8,725 bases of DNA, from NCBI GenBank assembly GCA_002491115.1, contig DKVI01000014.1, positions 1 through 8,725 of the forward strand, read 5' to 3'. The DNA is from Lachnospiraceae bacterium UBA7182 (lineage in GTDB: Bacteria > Bacillota > Clostridia > Lachnospirales > Lachnospiraceae). The notes beneath the pieces are model-generated. The model worked only from the letters and a program-made list of their open reading frames with translations. It was not told the DNA's origin and ran no database searches. Each line of letters begins with the position of its first letter. Within the stretch, counting starts at the first letter, position 1. Shown here in pieces: positions 1 through 6,391 of the stretch. The translations under genes were made by a program, and so were the position numbers.

Positions 1-40
1 CAAATTTAAAAGCGAAATCCCTGTAATGTTTTCATTTTTA

Positions 41-68
41 TTGACAGAAATAAAGGCGGTGGTATAAT
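41..68 (+). promoter_or_regulatory. Sigma-A promoter of the antitoxin gene
   Basis: A perfect -35 box TTGACA lies at 41-46 and a perfect -10 box TATAAT at 63-68, with a 16-nt spacer. Transcription should start near 75, giving a leader of about 45 nt before the ATG at 121. I see no clear inverted repeat over the promoter that would mark an autoregulatory operator. There is a short A+T-rich direct repeat (ATAATAAAA at 64-72 and 83-91), which may be only low complexity. Confidence 0.85.
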
Positions 69-120
69 AAAAGCATAACAGAATAATAAAAAAATATCAT
101 AGTGAAAACGAGGTTTCTTT

Positions 121-363
121 ATGTCCACACTGGAAAGAGCAATAGATTTGTTACAAACAATACCTGAAAACGAACTGGAAACTGTATGTACTTTTCTTCA
201 ATTTATAAAATCCCAGGTTGCTCAACAGGGAATCCCAGATAAAGGTAGCATCAATAAAACCTCCGCTTTCGGTATTGCCCATCAATATGCTAATCCGGAT
301 TTAATACCATTTGAAAAGGAGGCATTTGCCAATGCCATGGCAGAAAAACATGCTGTTAATTGA
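121..363 (+). CDS. Small antitoxin of a PIN-type toxin-antitoxin pair (DUF2281/VapB-like)
   Basis: An 80-residue protein, probably the antitoxin of a type II toxin-antitoxin pair. Residues 1-32 form a predicted amphipathic helical region (LERAIDLLQTIPENELETV then FLQFIKSQ), the pattern of small antitoxins from Clostridia that dimerise and bind DNA through the N-terminus. The tail carries FGIAHQYANPDLIPFEKEAF, which I recall as the toxin-binding end of this group. The ATG at 121 follows GAGG at 110-113 with 7-nt spacing. The gene is intact, and its end overlaps by 14 nt the start of a PIN-domain toxin gene that is broken, so it now appears to be an orphan. It is A+T-rich compared with everything right of 490, which suggests acquisition by transfer. 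The toxin-antitoxin assignment rests on the partner remnant more than on this protein alone. Confidence 0.75.
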   Translation: MSTLERAIDLLQTIPENELETVCTFLQFIKSQVAQQGIPDKGSINKTSAFGIAHQYANPDLIPFEKEAFANAMAEKHAVN

Positions 364-465
364 CGCAAATGTTATGATTGCCTGCTAATTGCATACCACA
401 AAATCAATGGTGAAAATATTTTCAGTTTTGATAAAAAACTTAATAAGCATTTGGAAATCTATTAA
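350..465 (+). pseudogene. Remnant of a PIN-domain (VapC-like) toxin gene
   Basis: From the ATG at 350 the frame reads MLLIDANVMIAC and then stops at 386-388. That is the typical first strand of a PIN-domain ribonuclease, including the first catalytic Asp (LIDAN). In another frame, 388-465 reads IAYHKINGENIFSFDKKLNK and ends in HLEIY before a stop. This is the typical last part of a PIN domain, with the final acidic FSFDKKL segment. The two ends lie directly next to each other, so the central part of a protein usually about 130 residues long has been deleted and the frame broken. What remains cannot fold as an active nuclease. The ATG overlapping the antitoxin end by 14 nt is the usual arrangement of an antitoxin-toxin pair. 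The family assignment comes from motif recognition only. Confidence 0.8.
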
Positions 466-489
466 AAAACAAGATAAAGGAGACAACCC

Positions 490-846
490 ATGAACCAGAA
501 TGTAAAAGACTTTGTTACAGAAAAAGTAAAAGCCCTGATAAACGCGCCTTCCTGCTGTGCGGAATTAAAAACAGTCGCTCAGAACTGGCTGGATGCGGTC
601 GGGACAGACCAGGAAGCCGCAAAAACCCGTGAACTGATCGCTGAGGTTGAGGCGGACATCATGCCCATCGACGGACTGATCGCGTTCGCTGACTCTGACG
701 CAGGCGCTCAGGTATTCGGAGCGGATACGGCAAAAAAAGTAGCCGCGCATGCAAAAGAAGTCAAGGCTGCCGGAGGCAAATACTGCGACTGCCCCGCCTG
801 CGCTGCCTGCGCCGCGATCCTTGAGAAAAAGGACGAACTTTTATAA
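490..846 (+). CDS. Conserved small Cys-rich protein of unknown function
   Basis: A 118-residue soluble protein with no signal peptide or membrane segment. It is mostly Ala/Glu/Lys-rich and predicted helical. It has a Cys pair at 22-23 and a C-terminal cluster CDCPACAAC (Cys 99, 101, 104, 107) close to the end, which could bind a metal or take part in redox chemistry. The central segment DIMPIDGLIAFADSDAGAQVFGAD (in part) looks conserved in similar proteins of gut Firmicutes as I remember them. Some of those carry the database label 'molecular chaperone Hsp90', but nothing here resembles the Hsp90 ATPase fold or length, so I do not use it. A strong AAAGGAG (477-483) precedes the ATG at 490. 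I see no clear promoter of its own; readthrough from the promoter at 41-68 is possible. A terminator hairpin follows 9 nt after the stop. Confidence 0.8.
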   Translation: MNQNVKDFVTEKVKALINAPSCCAELKTVAQNWLDAVGTDQEAAKTRELIAEVEADIMPIDGLIAFADSDAGAQVFGADTAKKVAAHAKEVKAAGGKYCDCPACAACAAILEKKDELL

Positions 847-855
847 ATTCCCGGA

Positions 856-897
856 AAGCCTTCCTGCCGCATCCAGGGACAGGAAGGCTTATTTTAT
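856..897. terminator. Intrinsic terminator between convergent genes
   Basis: A perfect 11-bp inverted repeat: AAGCCTTCCTG at 856-866 and CAGGAAGGCTT at 880-890, with a 13-nt loop, followed by ATTTTAT. It ends the rightward transcript of the small Cys-rich gene. It also lies just past the stop codon of the leftward HipA-like gene (stop at 894-896), so it may serve both strands, although the pyrimidine tract on the leftward side is weak. Confidence 0.85.
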
Positions 898-2117
898 GCT
901 TTCCCGCTATATGCCTGATCTTTCTTCACGTCAAATTTCCTGTCATCCAAAAATACCGGCTTTTTCGCGGACAACGCGATCTTTTCAAGCTGCTCCACCC
1001 TGTATCTGAACCCGCGGCAAAGGGCTTCACACCGAGCCTCATCAACAAAAAGCGAGCCTTTCACAATATCCCGCAATATTTCCTCCGCTTCTGAAAGCGC
1101 GGAAATATCCAGCCAGTCAAAATCTGTCACCAGTTTAACCTGTTCCTCATGCGTGTTCTTAAACGGTTTACAGGTCATCTTCACACCCGGCCGGATCAGT
1201 CCCACCGGCTTATCAAACCAAAGAGACGTTCCGCTGTCATAGACAGGCGCCGGACCCACATATTCCAGAGTATACGCCCTTCTGATCACGCCAAAATTAT
1301 TCTGATGCCGGTCTTCATTGGCAATCAGATAGTCCAGCACCAGCATCTGATCCACCGCCTCTCTGATTCCCGGAACCCCCAGCCTTTCACAACAATCCAG
1401 ATAATGACGCCAGACAGATATGTGGTTTGGCTTTTTTGCCGTCTGCATCACATACCAGGCAGTGACAAGCTCCGTATCCGGCGTAATAAAATCCTCACAT
1501 ACGCTGTATGGATATTCATCTTCTGTCACCAGCCTGTAAGAAACATGCGGAATATGCAGACACTCACAAATATAGCTTGCCATCACCTCGTTATAAGGCT
1601 CCTGGCAGGCGGCTCCGCTCCCGCCTTTCAGTAAACATCGCTTCCCGTTCAAAATCGTCCACTTCTTCTTAAGCCATCCGTCCGACGTATTATCAGGAGA
1701 CATCAGGCTGACAGGAGCGCTGCCGGGCTCTCTTCCCAATAAAATATTCCCAACATCTTCCGAAAAATCATTTTCAAAGAAATTAACCTGTCTCCAGGAA
1801 ACCGTAAAATCATCAGGACGAATCCAGTACTGATCCGACAGGCTTAAACCCAGACATTTTTCCAGCAAAAGCCCGGTATCCGAAAGGTGCATCTTTTGTA
1901 AAGCCTCTTTAATCCCCATACGGCTTGCCGGAATCGACCGGCCGCGCCACCATTCATTCAGAGCGCCTCTGTCAATCATCCCGCGTCTGACCGGAATCCC
2001 CACCGGCACATGCGCCGCATGAAATACTTTGCCCACAGAACTGATCACCCCGGCAGTCCGGTCTAATTTTAACTCTGCCACCGGCGTATCCTGATGCATC
2101 AAAATATACTGTTTCAA
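894..2117 (-). CDS. HipA-like Ser/Thr kinase domain protein, TTG start
   Basis: About 407 residues, related to the HipA kinase fold and to Lachnospiraceae proteins often labelled 'excisionase' or 'HipA domain-containing'. From the TTG start: LLKGG near 162-166 (candidate ATP-binding Lys 164), VCEDFITPDTELV at about 206-218, the catalytic loop NEDRHQNNFG (Asp 269, Asn 274, spaced as the HipA catalytic Asp and Asn), and a metal-binding YDSGTS (Asp 294). An N-terminal part ending in LNEWWRGRSIPASR precedes the kinase region. The frame stays open to 2291, but a leftward promoter at 2169-2197 puts the transcript start near 2162, so the longer form is unlikely. TTG at 2117 is preceded by AAGGTGG with 8-nt spacing. 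GTG at 2129 and ATG at 2099 are alternatives. No HipB-like gene is adjacent. The kinase fold is well supported; the substrate is unknown. Confidence 0.8.
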   Translation of the reverse strand: MKQYILMHQDTPVAELKLDRTAGVISSVGKVFHAAHVPVGIPVRRGMIDRGALNEWWRGRSIPASRMGIKEALQKMHLSDTGLLLEKCLGLSLSDQYWIRPDDFTVSWRQVNFFENDFSEDVGNILLGREPGSAPVSLMSPDNTSDGWLKKKWTILNGKRCLLKGGSGAACQEPYNEVMASYICECLHIPHVSYRLVTEDEYPYSVCEDFITPDTELVTAWYVMQTAKKPNHISVWRHYLDCCERLGVPGIREAVDQMLVLDYLIANEDRHQNNFGVIRRAYTLEYVGPAPVYDSGTSLWFDKPVGLIRPGVKMTCKPFKNTHEEQVKLVTDFDWLDISALSEAEEILRDIVKGSLFVDEARCEALCRGFRYRVEQLEKIALSAKKPVFLDDRKFDVKKDQAYSGKA

Positions 2118-2137
2118 TGATTCTGCCACCTTTTCAT
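2114..2137 (-). other. Possible leader mini-ORF coupled to the HipA-like gene
   Basis: Seven codons (MKRWQNH) start at an ATG at 2137-2135, four nt after GGGAG, and stop at TGA 2116-2114. That TGA overlaps the proposed TTG start of the kinase gene in a TTGA junction. It lies inside the transcript predicted from the leftward promoter. The layout suggests translational coupling, but so short an ORF can easily arise by chance, and it disappears if GTG 2129 is the real start. Confidence 0.3.
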
Positions 2138-2168
2138 TTTTCTCCCACCTTCCCCCATATTTACGCCG

Positions 2169-2197
2169 ATTATAACAAACTGCCGGGATTCCTTCAA
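2169..2197 (-). promoter_or_regulatory. Leftward sigma-A promoter of the HipA-like gene
   Basis: Read on the minus strand, TTGAAG (2197-2192) and TATAAT (2174-2169) are separated by exactly 17 nt. Initiation is expected near 2162, about 45 nt before the TTG start at 2117. This promoter is the main reason for rejecting the upstream ATG at 2291 as the kinase start. Its -35 box is 11 nt from the -35 box of the opposing promoter. Confidence 0.75.
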
Positions 2198-2208
2198 TAT
2201 ATTTCGTA

Positions 2209-2237
2209 TTGCCGACAGATAAAGAATGCTTTATAAT
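2209..2237 (+). promoter_or_regulatory. Rightward sigma-A promoter of the radical SAM-rng-prp operon
   Basis: TTGCCG (2209-2214) and a perfect TATAAT (2232-2237) are separated by 17 nt. Initiation near 2244 gives a leader of about 73 nt before the ATG at 2317. The leader holds a small G+C-rich hairpin at 2255-2282. No other promoter is evident before the three following genes, so this one probably drives all four. Confidence 0.8.
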
Positions 2238-2316
2238 GTACCTGTACCTCCGGCCGCGGCTGCAACCCCAGCCATAACCGCGTGTCGCCAAACTATTTTT
2301 ATTAAGGAAAGATTAC

Positions 2317-4191
2317 ATGAAAAAATCAGCATTAAGCGATGAAATTTTACTCTCCATTCAACAGCCGGCGCGTTATATCGGCGGTGAAGTGAATGCATGC
2401 AGGAAAGATAAAGAAAAAGTCGATATCCGTTTTGCCATGTGTTTTCCCGACGTCTACGAGATCGGCATGTCCCATCTGGGCATTCAGATCCTGTATGATA
2501 TGTTCAATTCCAGGGAAGATATCTGGTGCGAACGGGTCTATGCACCGTGGACGGACCTGGACAAAATCATGCGGGAACAGAAGATCCCCCTGTTTGCACT
2601 GGAATCCCAGGACCCTGTGAAAGACTTTGACTTCCTTGGCATTACCATCCAGTATGAAATGTGCTATACCAATATCCTTCAGATTCTGGATCTGTCACAG
2701 ATTCCTCTGGAAGCTTCCGGACGTACCAAAGAACATCCCTTCGTCATCGGCGGCGGTCCCTGCGCCTATAATCCGGAGCCTCTGGCGGAATTTTTCGACC
2801 TGTTCTATATTGGCGAAGGGGAGACGCAGTATTTCCGGCTGATGGATCTGTATAAAGAATGGAAAAAAAGCGGCGCTTCCAGAGAAACCTTCCTAAAACA
2901 GGCGGCAGCCATAGAAGGTATCTATGTACCTTCCCTTTACGATGTCTCCTACCACACAGACGGGACCATCGCCTCCATGACCCCCATCTGCCCGGAAGCA
3001 CCGAAGAAAGTGAAAAAACAGGCCGTATCCAATATGACAGATACTTTTTACCCCGAAAAACCGGTCGTCCCCTTTATCCGGGCAACCCAGGACCGGGTGG
3101 TTCTGGAAATTCAGAGAGGCTGTATCCGGGGCTGCCGCTTCTGCCAGGCGGGGATGCTGTACCGCCCCTTAAGAGAACGAAGCCTTCCCGTGTTAAAGGA
3201 ATACGCCAGAAAAATGCTTGCGAATACCGGATACGACGAGATTTCCTTAAGTTCCTTAAGTTCCAGTGATTATCCGAAACTGAAAGAACTGGTATATTTT
3301 CTGATCGACGAATGCGGTTCCAAAGGCGTCAATATATCCCTTCCTTCCCTTCGGATCGACACTTTCTCTTTAGACGTCATGAGCAAAGTACAGGATATCA
3401 AAAAAAGCAGCCTGACTTTCGCACCGGAGGCAGGTTCCCAGAGACTTCGGGATGTAATCAATAAAGGCCTTACCGAAGAAGATATCCTGACCGGCGCCGG
3501 ACAGGCTTTCGAGGGCGGATGGAACCGGGTTAAGCTGTACTTTATGCTGGGGCTTCCCACAGAGACGGAAGAGGACAGAAAGGACATCGCCCGTCTGGCG
3601 GAGAAAATCGCCGAGAAATATTACGAGATCCCCAAAGATAAACGGACGGGGAAATGCCAGATCGTAGTCAGCACCTCCTTTTTTGTACCCAAGCCTTTCA
3701 CCCCGTTTCAGTGGGCCAGGATGTGTACCCAGGAAGAATTTCTTGACCGGGCCTATGTGGTGAATCATGAGATCAAAGAACAGCTCAACCGCAAAAGTAT
3801 CAAATACAACTGGCACGAAGCCGATGTGACCGTGCTGGAAGGCATTCTGGCCAGGGGAGACAGAAAAGTCGGCGCCGTCATCAAAAAAGCCTACGAAAAA
3901 GGATGTCTGTTTGATTCCTGGAGTGAAAACTTCCGAAACGATCTCTGGATGGAAGCTTTTGAAGCATGCGGCATTGACATGGATTTCTATACGACCAGAG
4001 AACGGGCCATGGATGAGAAATTTCCGTGGGATTTTATCGAGATCGGCGTCAGCCGCGCATTTCTGGAAAGGGAATGGAAACGCGCGCTGGAAGAAAAAGT
4101 AACCCCCAACTGCCGCCAGGGCTGTTCCGGCTGCGGCGCATCCGTCTATCAGGGAGGTGTCTGTCATGAACATACGCGTCAAGTTCCGTAA
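2317..4191 (+). CDS. Radical SAM protein, TIGR03960 family, function unknown
   Basis: A 624-residue cytoplasmic enzyme. The N-terminal part (about 35-170) resembles the B12-binding-like domain found before many radical SAM domains, with FPDVYEIGMSHLGIQILY and VIGGGPCAYNPEPLAEFFD ending in YIGEGE. The radical SAM site is CIRGCRFC (Cys 269, 273, 276; CX3CX2C), which holds the [4Fe-4S] cluster that cleaves S-adenosylmethionine. Typical following segments are EISLSSLSSSDYP and LTFAPEAGSQRLRDVINKG. The C-terminus carries a second set, CRQGCSGCG plus a later Cys (599, 603, 606, 616), that could bind another cluster or metal. AAGGA at 2304-2308 precedes the ATG. Its end overlaps the DUF2344 gene by 26 nt, the usual partner of this family and sometimes fused to it. 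The reaction is unknown; operon partners suggest RNA or ribosome modification, which is inference only. Confidence 0.93.
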   Translation: MKKSALSDEILLSIQQPARYIGGEVNACRKDKEKVDIRFAMCFPDVYEIGMSHLGIQILYDMFNSREDIWCERVYAPWTDLDKIMREQKIPLFALESQDPVKDFDFLGITIQYEMCYTNILQILDLSQIPLEASGRTKEHPFVIGGGPCAYNPEPLAEFFDLFYIGEGETQYFRLMDLYKEWKKSGASRETFLKQAAAIEGIYVPSLYDVSYHTDGTIASMTPICPEAPKKVKKQAVSNMTDTFYPEKPVVPFIRATQDRVVLEIQRGCIRGCRFCQAGMLYRPLRERSLPVLKEYARKMLANTGYDEISLSSLSSSDYPKLKELVYFLIDECGSKGVNISLPSLRIDTFSLDVMSKVQDIKKSSLTFAPEAGSQRLRDVINKGLTEEDILTGAGQAFEGGWNRVKLYFMLGLPTETEEDRKDIARLAEKIAEKYYEIPKDKRTGKCQIVVSTSFFVPKPFTPFQWARMCTQEEFLDRAYVVNHEIKEQLNRKSIKYNWHEADVTVLEGILARGDRKVGAVIKKAYEKGCLFDSWSENFRNDLWMEAFEACGIDMDFYTTRERAMDEKFPWDFIEIGVSRAFLEREWKRALEEKVTPNCRQGCSGCGASVYQGGVCHEHTRQVP

Positions 4192-4870
4192 ATACGGCAC
4201 ACTGAAATTTATCGGCCATCTGGATGTTATGCGGTATTTTCAAAAAGCGATCCGAAGAGCCGGTCTGGATATCTGTTATTCCGAAGGGTTCAGCCCCCAT
4301 ATGATCATGTCCTTTGCATCCCCGTTGGGCGTCGGACTGACCAGCGACGGAGAATATATGGATATCCGGGTAAATACCTCTCCCTCTTCCGGAGAAGCGC
4401 TGGCACGCCTGAATGAAACCATGGCAGAAGGTATGGAAGTACTAAGCTGGAAACAGCTTCCCGCGGACAGCAAAAACGCCATGTCTGTGGTAGCGGCGGC
4501 TGACTATGAACTCCGCTTTCGTCCAGGCTACCGTCCGGAAGAAGGCTGGCAGGAAAAATTCCGGAAGTTTTTGTCTTTGGATCAGATCCTGGTTGATAAA
4601 AAGACCAAAAAGGGGCAAAAAACGCTGGACATCCGGCCATGGATCTATCAATGGGAAACAAACGGCGACGGCATCTTCCTGCAGGTATCCGCCGGAAGCG
4701 TTCACAACTTAAAACCGGAACTTCTGATGCAGGCGTTTGGTCTCTGGTCAGGCCTTGAGATACCGCCCTCGTCATTTCTGGTTCACAGAAAAGAAATTTA
4801 CGCCGACCAGGGAACAGACGGCAGACATAGATTTGTACCCCTGGAGGCAGCAGGAGAAGACATTGAATAA
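4166..4870 (+). CDS. Radical-SAM-linked protein, TIGR03936/DUF2344
   Basis: A 234-residue soluble protein. Its N-terminal half has the family's hallmark sequence: RVKFRKYGTLKFIGHLDVMR (residues 4-23), then RRAGLDICYSEGFSPHMIMS (30-49) and SPLGVGLTSDGEYMDI (52-67). Members occur next to, or fused with, TIGR03960 radical SAM proteins, so it is likely a dedicated partner, perhaps binding substrate; no activity is known to me. I chose the ATG at 4166, which has GGGAGG at 4152-4157 with 8-nt spacing. The frame also opens at GTG 4157, but that codon overlaps the Shine-Dalgarno sequence. It overlaps the upstream gene by 26 nt and the downstream ribonuclease gene by 8 nt, which fits coordinated translation. 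Confidence 0.9.
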   Translation: MNIRVKFRKYGTLKFIGHLDVMRYFQKAIRRAGLDICYSEGFSPHMIMSFASPLGVGLTSDGEYMDIRVNTSPSSGEALARLNETMAEGMEVLSWKQLPADSKNAMSVVAAADYELRFRPGYRPEEGWQEKFRKFLSLDQILVDKKTKKGQKTLDIRPWIYQWETNGDGIFLQVSAGSVHNLKPELLMQAFGLWSGLEIPPSSFLVHRKEIYADQGTDGRHRFVPLEAAGEDIE

Positions 4871-6065
4871 TATCAGAGTGATTACCTGTCTGCGGGAACA
4901 TGTGCTGGCGGACGCCCTGTACTGCGACGGCTGTTTGACGGAACTGTCCCTGCTTCCCGACCAGAAGACATCCATCCTTGGAAATATCTATGTGGGAAAA
5001 GTCAAAAATGTTGTAAAAAATATCCAGGCCGCTTTTGTGGAAATTGAAAACGGCATTCTCTGTTATCTTCCTCTGGATGATGTACGCAGTCCCATCCGCA
5101 TCAGACCTGCCAGAACCGGACAGAGACAGCGCCTGACAGAAGGTGATGAGCTTTTGATACAGGTCAGCCGTGAAGCGGTAAAGACAAAAGCGCCCTCTGC
5201 CACCACAAATTTAAGCCTGACCGGAAAATACCTGATACTCACCACAGGAAACCCCACGGTCGGCTATTCCTCCAGACTAAAAGAACAGCAAAAAGAACAG
5301 CTTAAGACATATATGCAGAATTTGGGCCCTCTGGAAACAGGGCTGATCGTAAGGACCAACGCGGCATTGGCCGCACCGGAGGAATTAACACAGGAATATG
5401 AACGACTGCTTGCGCAGTATCATTTTCTGACAGAACAGGCCATACACCGGGCCGTACATTCCTGTGTCTTAAAAAGCCGGCCTGCCTATCTGACTTCTAT
5501 CCTGGGGACTTCTGGTGAAAGCCTGACGGAAATCCTGACAGACAATCGGGCGCTCTACGGGCAAATCCGGGACTTTCTCAAAGAGGAAATACCGAAGGAT
5601 ACAGAGAAATTACGGCTCTATGAAGACGATTTACTTCCGCTAAAAGCCTTATACTCTTTGGAAAAAGGACTGTCCGAAGCGCTGGGAACCCGCGTATGGC
5701 TCAAATCCGGCGCGTATCTGGTCATAGAACCTACGGAAGCGCTGACTGTCATCGACGTCAACACCGGGAAATACACCCGCGGAAAAAACAAGCAGGAAAC
5801 AATCCGGAAGATCAACCAGGAAGCCGCCCGGGAAATCGCAAGGCAGATACGCCTTCGGAATCTGTCCGGCATGATCGTAATCGATTTTGTAGATATGGAT
5901 GCAGAAGAAGATATAAAACAACTGATGGAACTGATGCAAAAGCTGCTGAAAAACGATCCGCAAAAAAGCACCGTCATCGACATGACAGGACTTGGGCTGA
6001 TGGAAATCACCCGTAAAAAGCAAAAAAAGACCCTGGCAGAACAGGCAAAGGAGTGTGGAATATGA
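4863..6065 (+). CDS. rng: Ribonuclease E/G family endoribonuclease (short form)
   Basis: A 400-residue RNase E/G-family enzyme that would cut single-stranded RNA in mRNA decay or rRNA maturation. An S1-type RNA-binding domain lies near residues 36-100 (ILGNIYVGKVKNVVKNIQAA then FVEIENGILCYLPLDD). The nuclease core follows, with TGLIVRTNA at about 159-167, IDVNTGKYT (Asp 298) and the paired GMIVIDFVDMD (Asp 341), matching the two metal-binding Asp of RNase E. The helix between them reads INQEAAREIARQIRLRNLSG. The protein stops soon after MTGLGLMEITRKK, so the CPxC 'zinc link' used for tetramerisation in E. coli RNase E is absent, as is any degradosome scaffold. The TTG at 4863 has AGGAG about 6 nt upstream and overlaps the previous stop by 8 nt; the frame is open further upstream, but that part looks unlike the family. 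Confidence 0.9.
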   Translation: MNNIRVITCLREHVLADALYCDGCLTELSLLPDQKTSILGNIYVGKVKNVVKNIQAAFVEIENGILCYLPLDDVRSPIRIRPARTGQRQRLTEGDELLIQVSREAVKTKAPSATTNLSLTGKYLILTTGNPTVGYSSRLKEQQKEQLKTYMQNLGPLETGLIVRTNAALAAPEELTQEYERLLAQYHFLTEQAIHRAVHSCVLKSRPAYLTSILGTSGESLTEILTDNRALYGQIRDFLKEEIPKDTEKLRLYEDDLLPLKALYSLEKGLSEALGTRVWLKSGAYLVIEPTEALTVIDVNTGKYTRGKNKQETIRKINQEAAREIARQIRLRNLSGMIVIDFVDMDAEEDIKQLMELMQKLLKNDPQKSTVIDMTGLGLMEITRKKQKKTLAEQAKECGI

Positions 6066-6391
6066 TCCGGGTACAGGTTGTAAAAGAAAACGGGCATTAC
6101 AGAAAATTCATGATCGACGGACACGCCGGTTATGCGGACTCCGGCGAAGATATTATCTGCGCCGCAGTCTCCGCGCTGGTCATCAACGCCATCAATTCCA
6201 TTGAGGCGTTCACTGAAGACGGCTACACCTGCGACTGTAAAGACGGCATGATTCAGAACTGGGAATTTTCCTCCTCTGTATCCCCGGAGACAGATCTTCT
6301 GATGGACTCCCTGATTCTGGGCCTTGAAACAATCCGAAAATCTTATGGGGATACATATCTTCATATAGAAAAGAAAGAAGCAGGCTGCTGA
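6062..6391 (+). CDS. prp: Ribosomal-processing cysteine protease Prp (YsxB)
   Basis: A 109-residue protease of the Prp family. In Firmicutes Prp removes the N-terminal extension of ribosomal protein L27, which is essential for ribosome function. The catalytic pair is visible in GHAGYADSGEDIICAAVSAL, with His 21 and Cys 33 at the conserved 12-residue spacing, followed by the family's NSIEAF (44-49). The size is typical. I chose the ATG at 6062, which overlaps the rng stop in an ATGA junction and has AAAGGAG at 6047-6053 with 8-nt spacing; GTG 6053 is in frame but overlaps that site. prp normally lies between rplU (L21) and rpmA (L27). Neither is here: rng precedes it directly and a terminator follows. 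It could be a paralog or a displaced copy; the substrate is assumed from the family. Confidence 0.9.
   Translation: MIRVQVVKENGHYRKFMIDGHAGYADSGEDIICAAVSALVINAINSIEAFTEDGYTCDCKDGMIQNWEFSSSVSPETDLLMDSLILGLETIRKSYGDTYLHIEKKEAGC

Noticed and set aside
1149..1634. Plus-strand frame of 161 codons opposite the kinase gene
   Set aside because: It runs antisense to well-conserved kinase motifs and its translation shows no recognisable protein features.
2118..2291. N-terminal extension of the HipA-like frame up to the ATG at 2291
   Set aside because: It overlaps both divergent promoters, has an unusual Arg/Gly/Tyr-rich translation unlike a folded domain, and lies upstream of the predicted transcript start.
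3243..3264. Tandem 9-nt repeat TTCCTTAAG inside the radical SAM gene
   Set aside because: It encodes SLSSLSSSDYP, a segment conserved in the family, so the repeat is probably a coincidence of codon use and not a switch.
3370..4200. Long minus-strand frame of 276 codons opposite the radical SAM gene
   Set aside because: It is a shadow of the strongly supported plus-strand gene; the translation has no family resemblance and no ribosome binding site or promoter of its own was found.
4737..4862. N-terminal extension of the ribonuclease frame within the DUF2344 gene
   Set aside because: The translated segment does not resemble RNase E/G; TTG 4863 has a good ribosome binding site and fits the start of the S1-domain protein.
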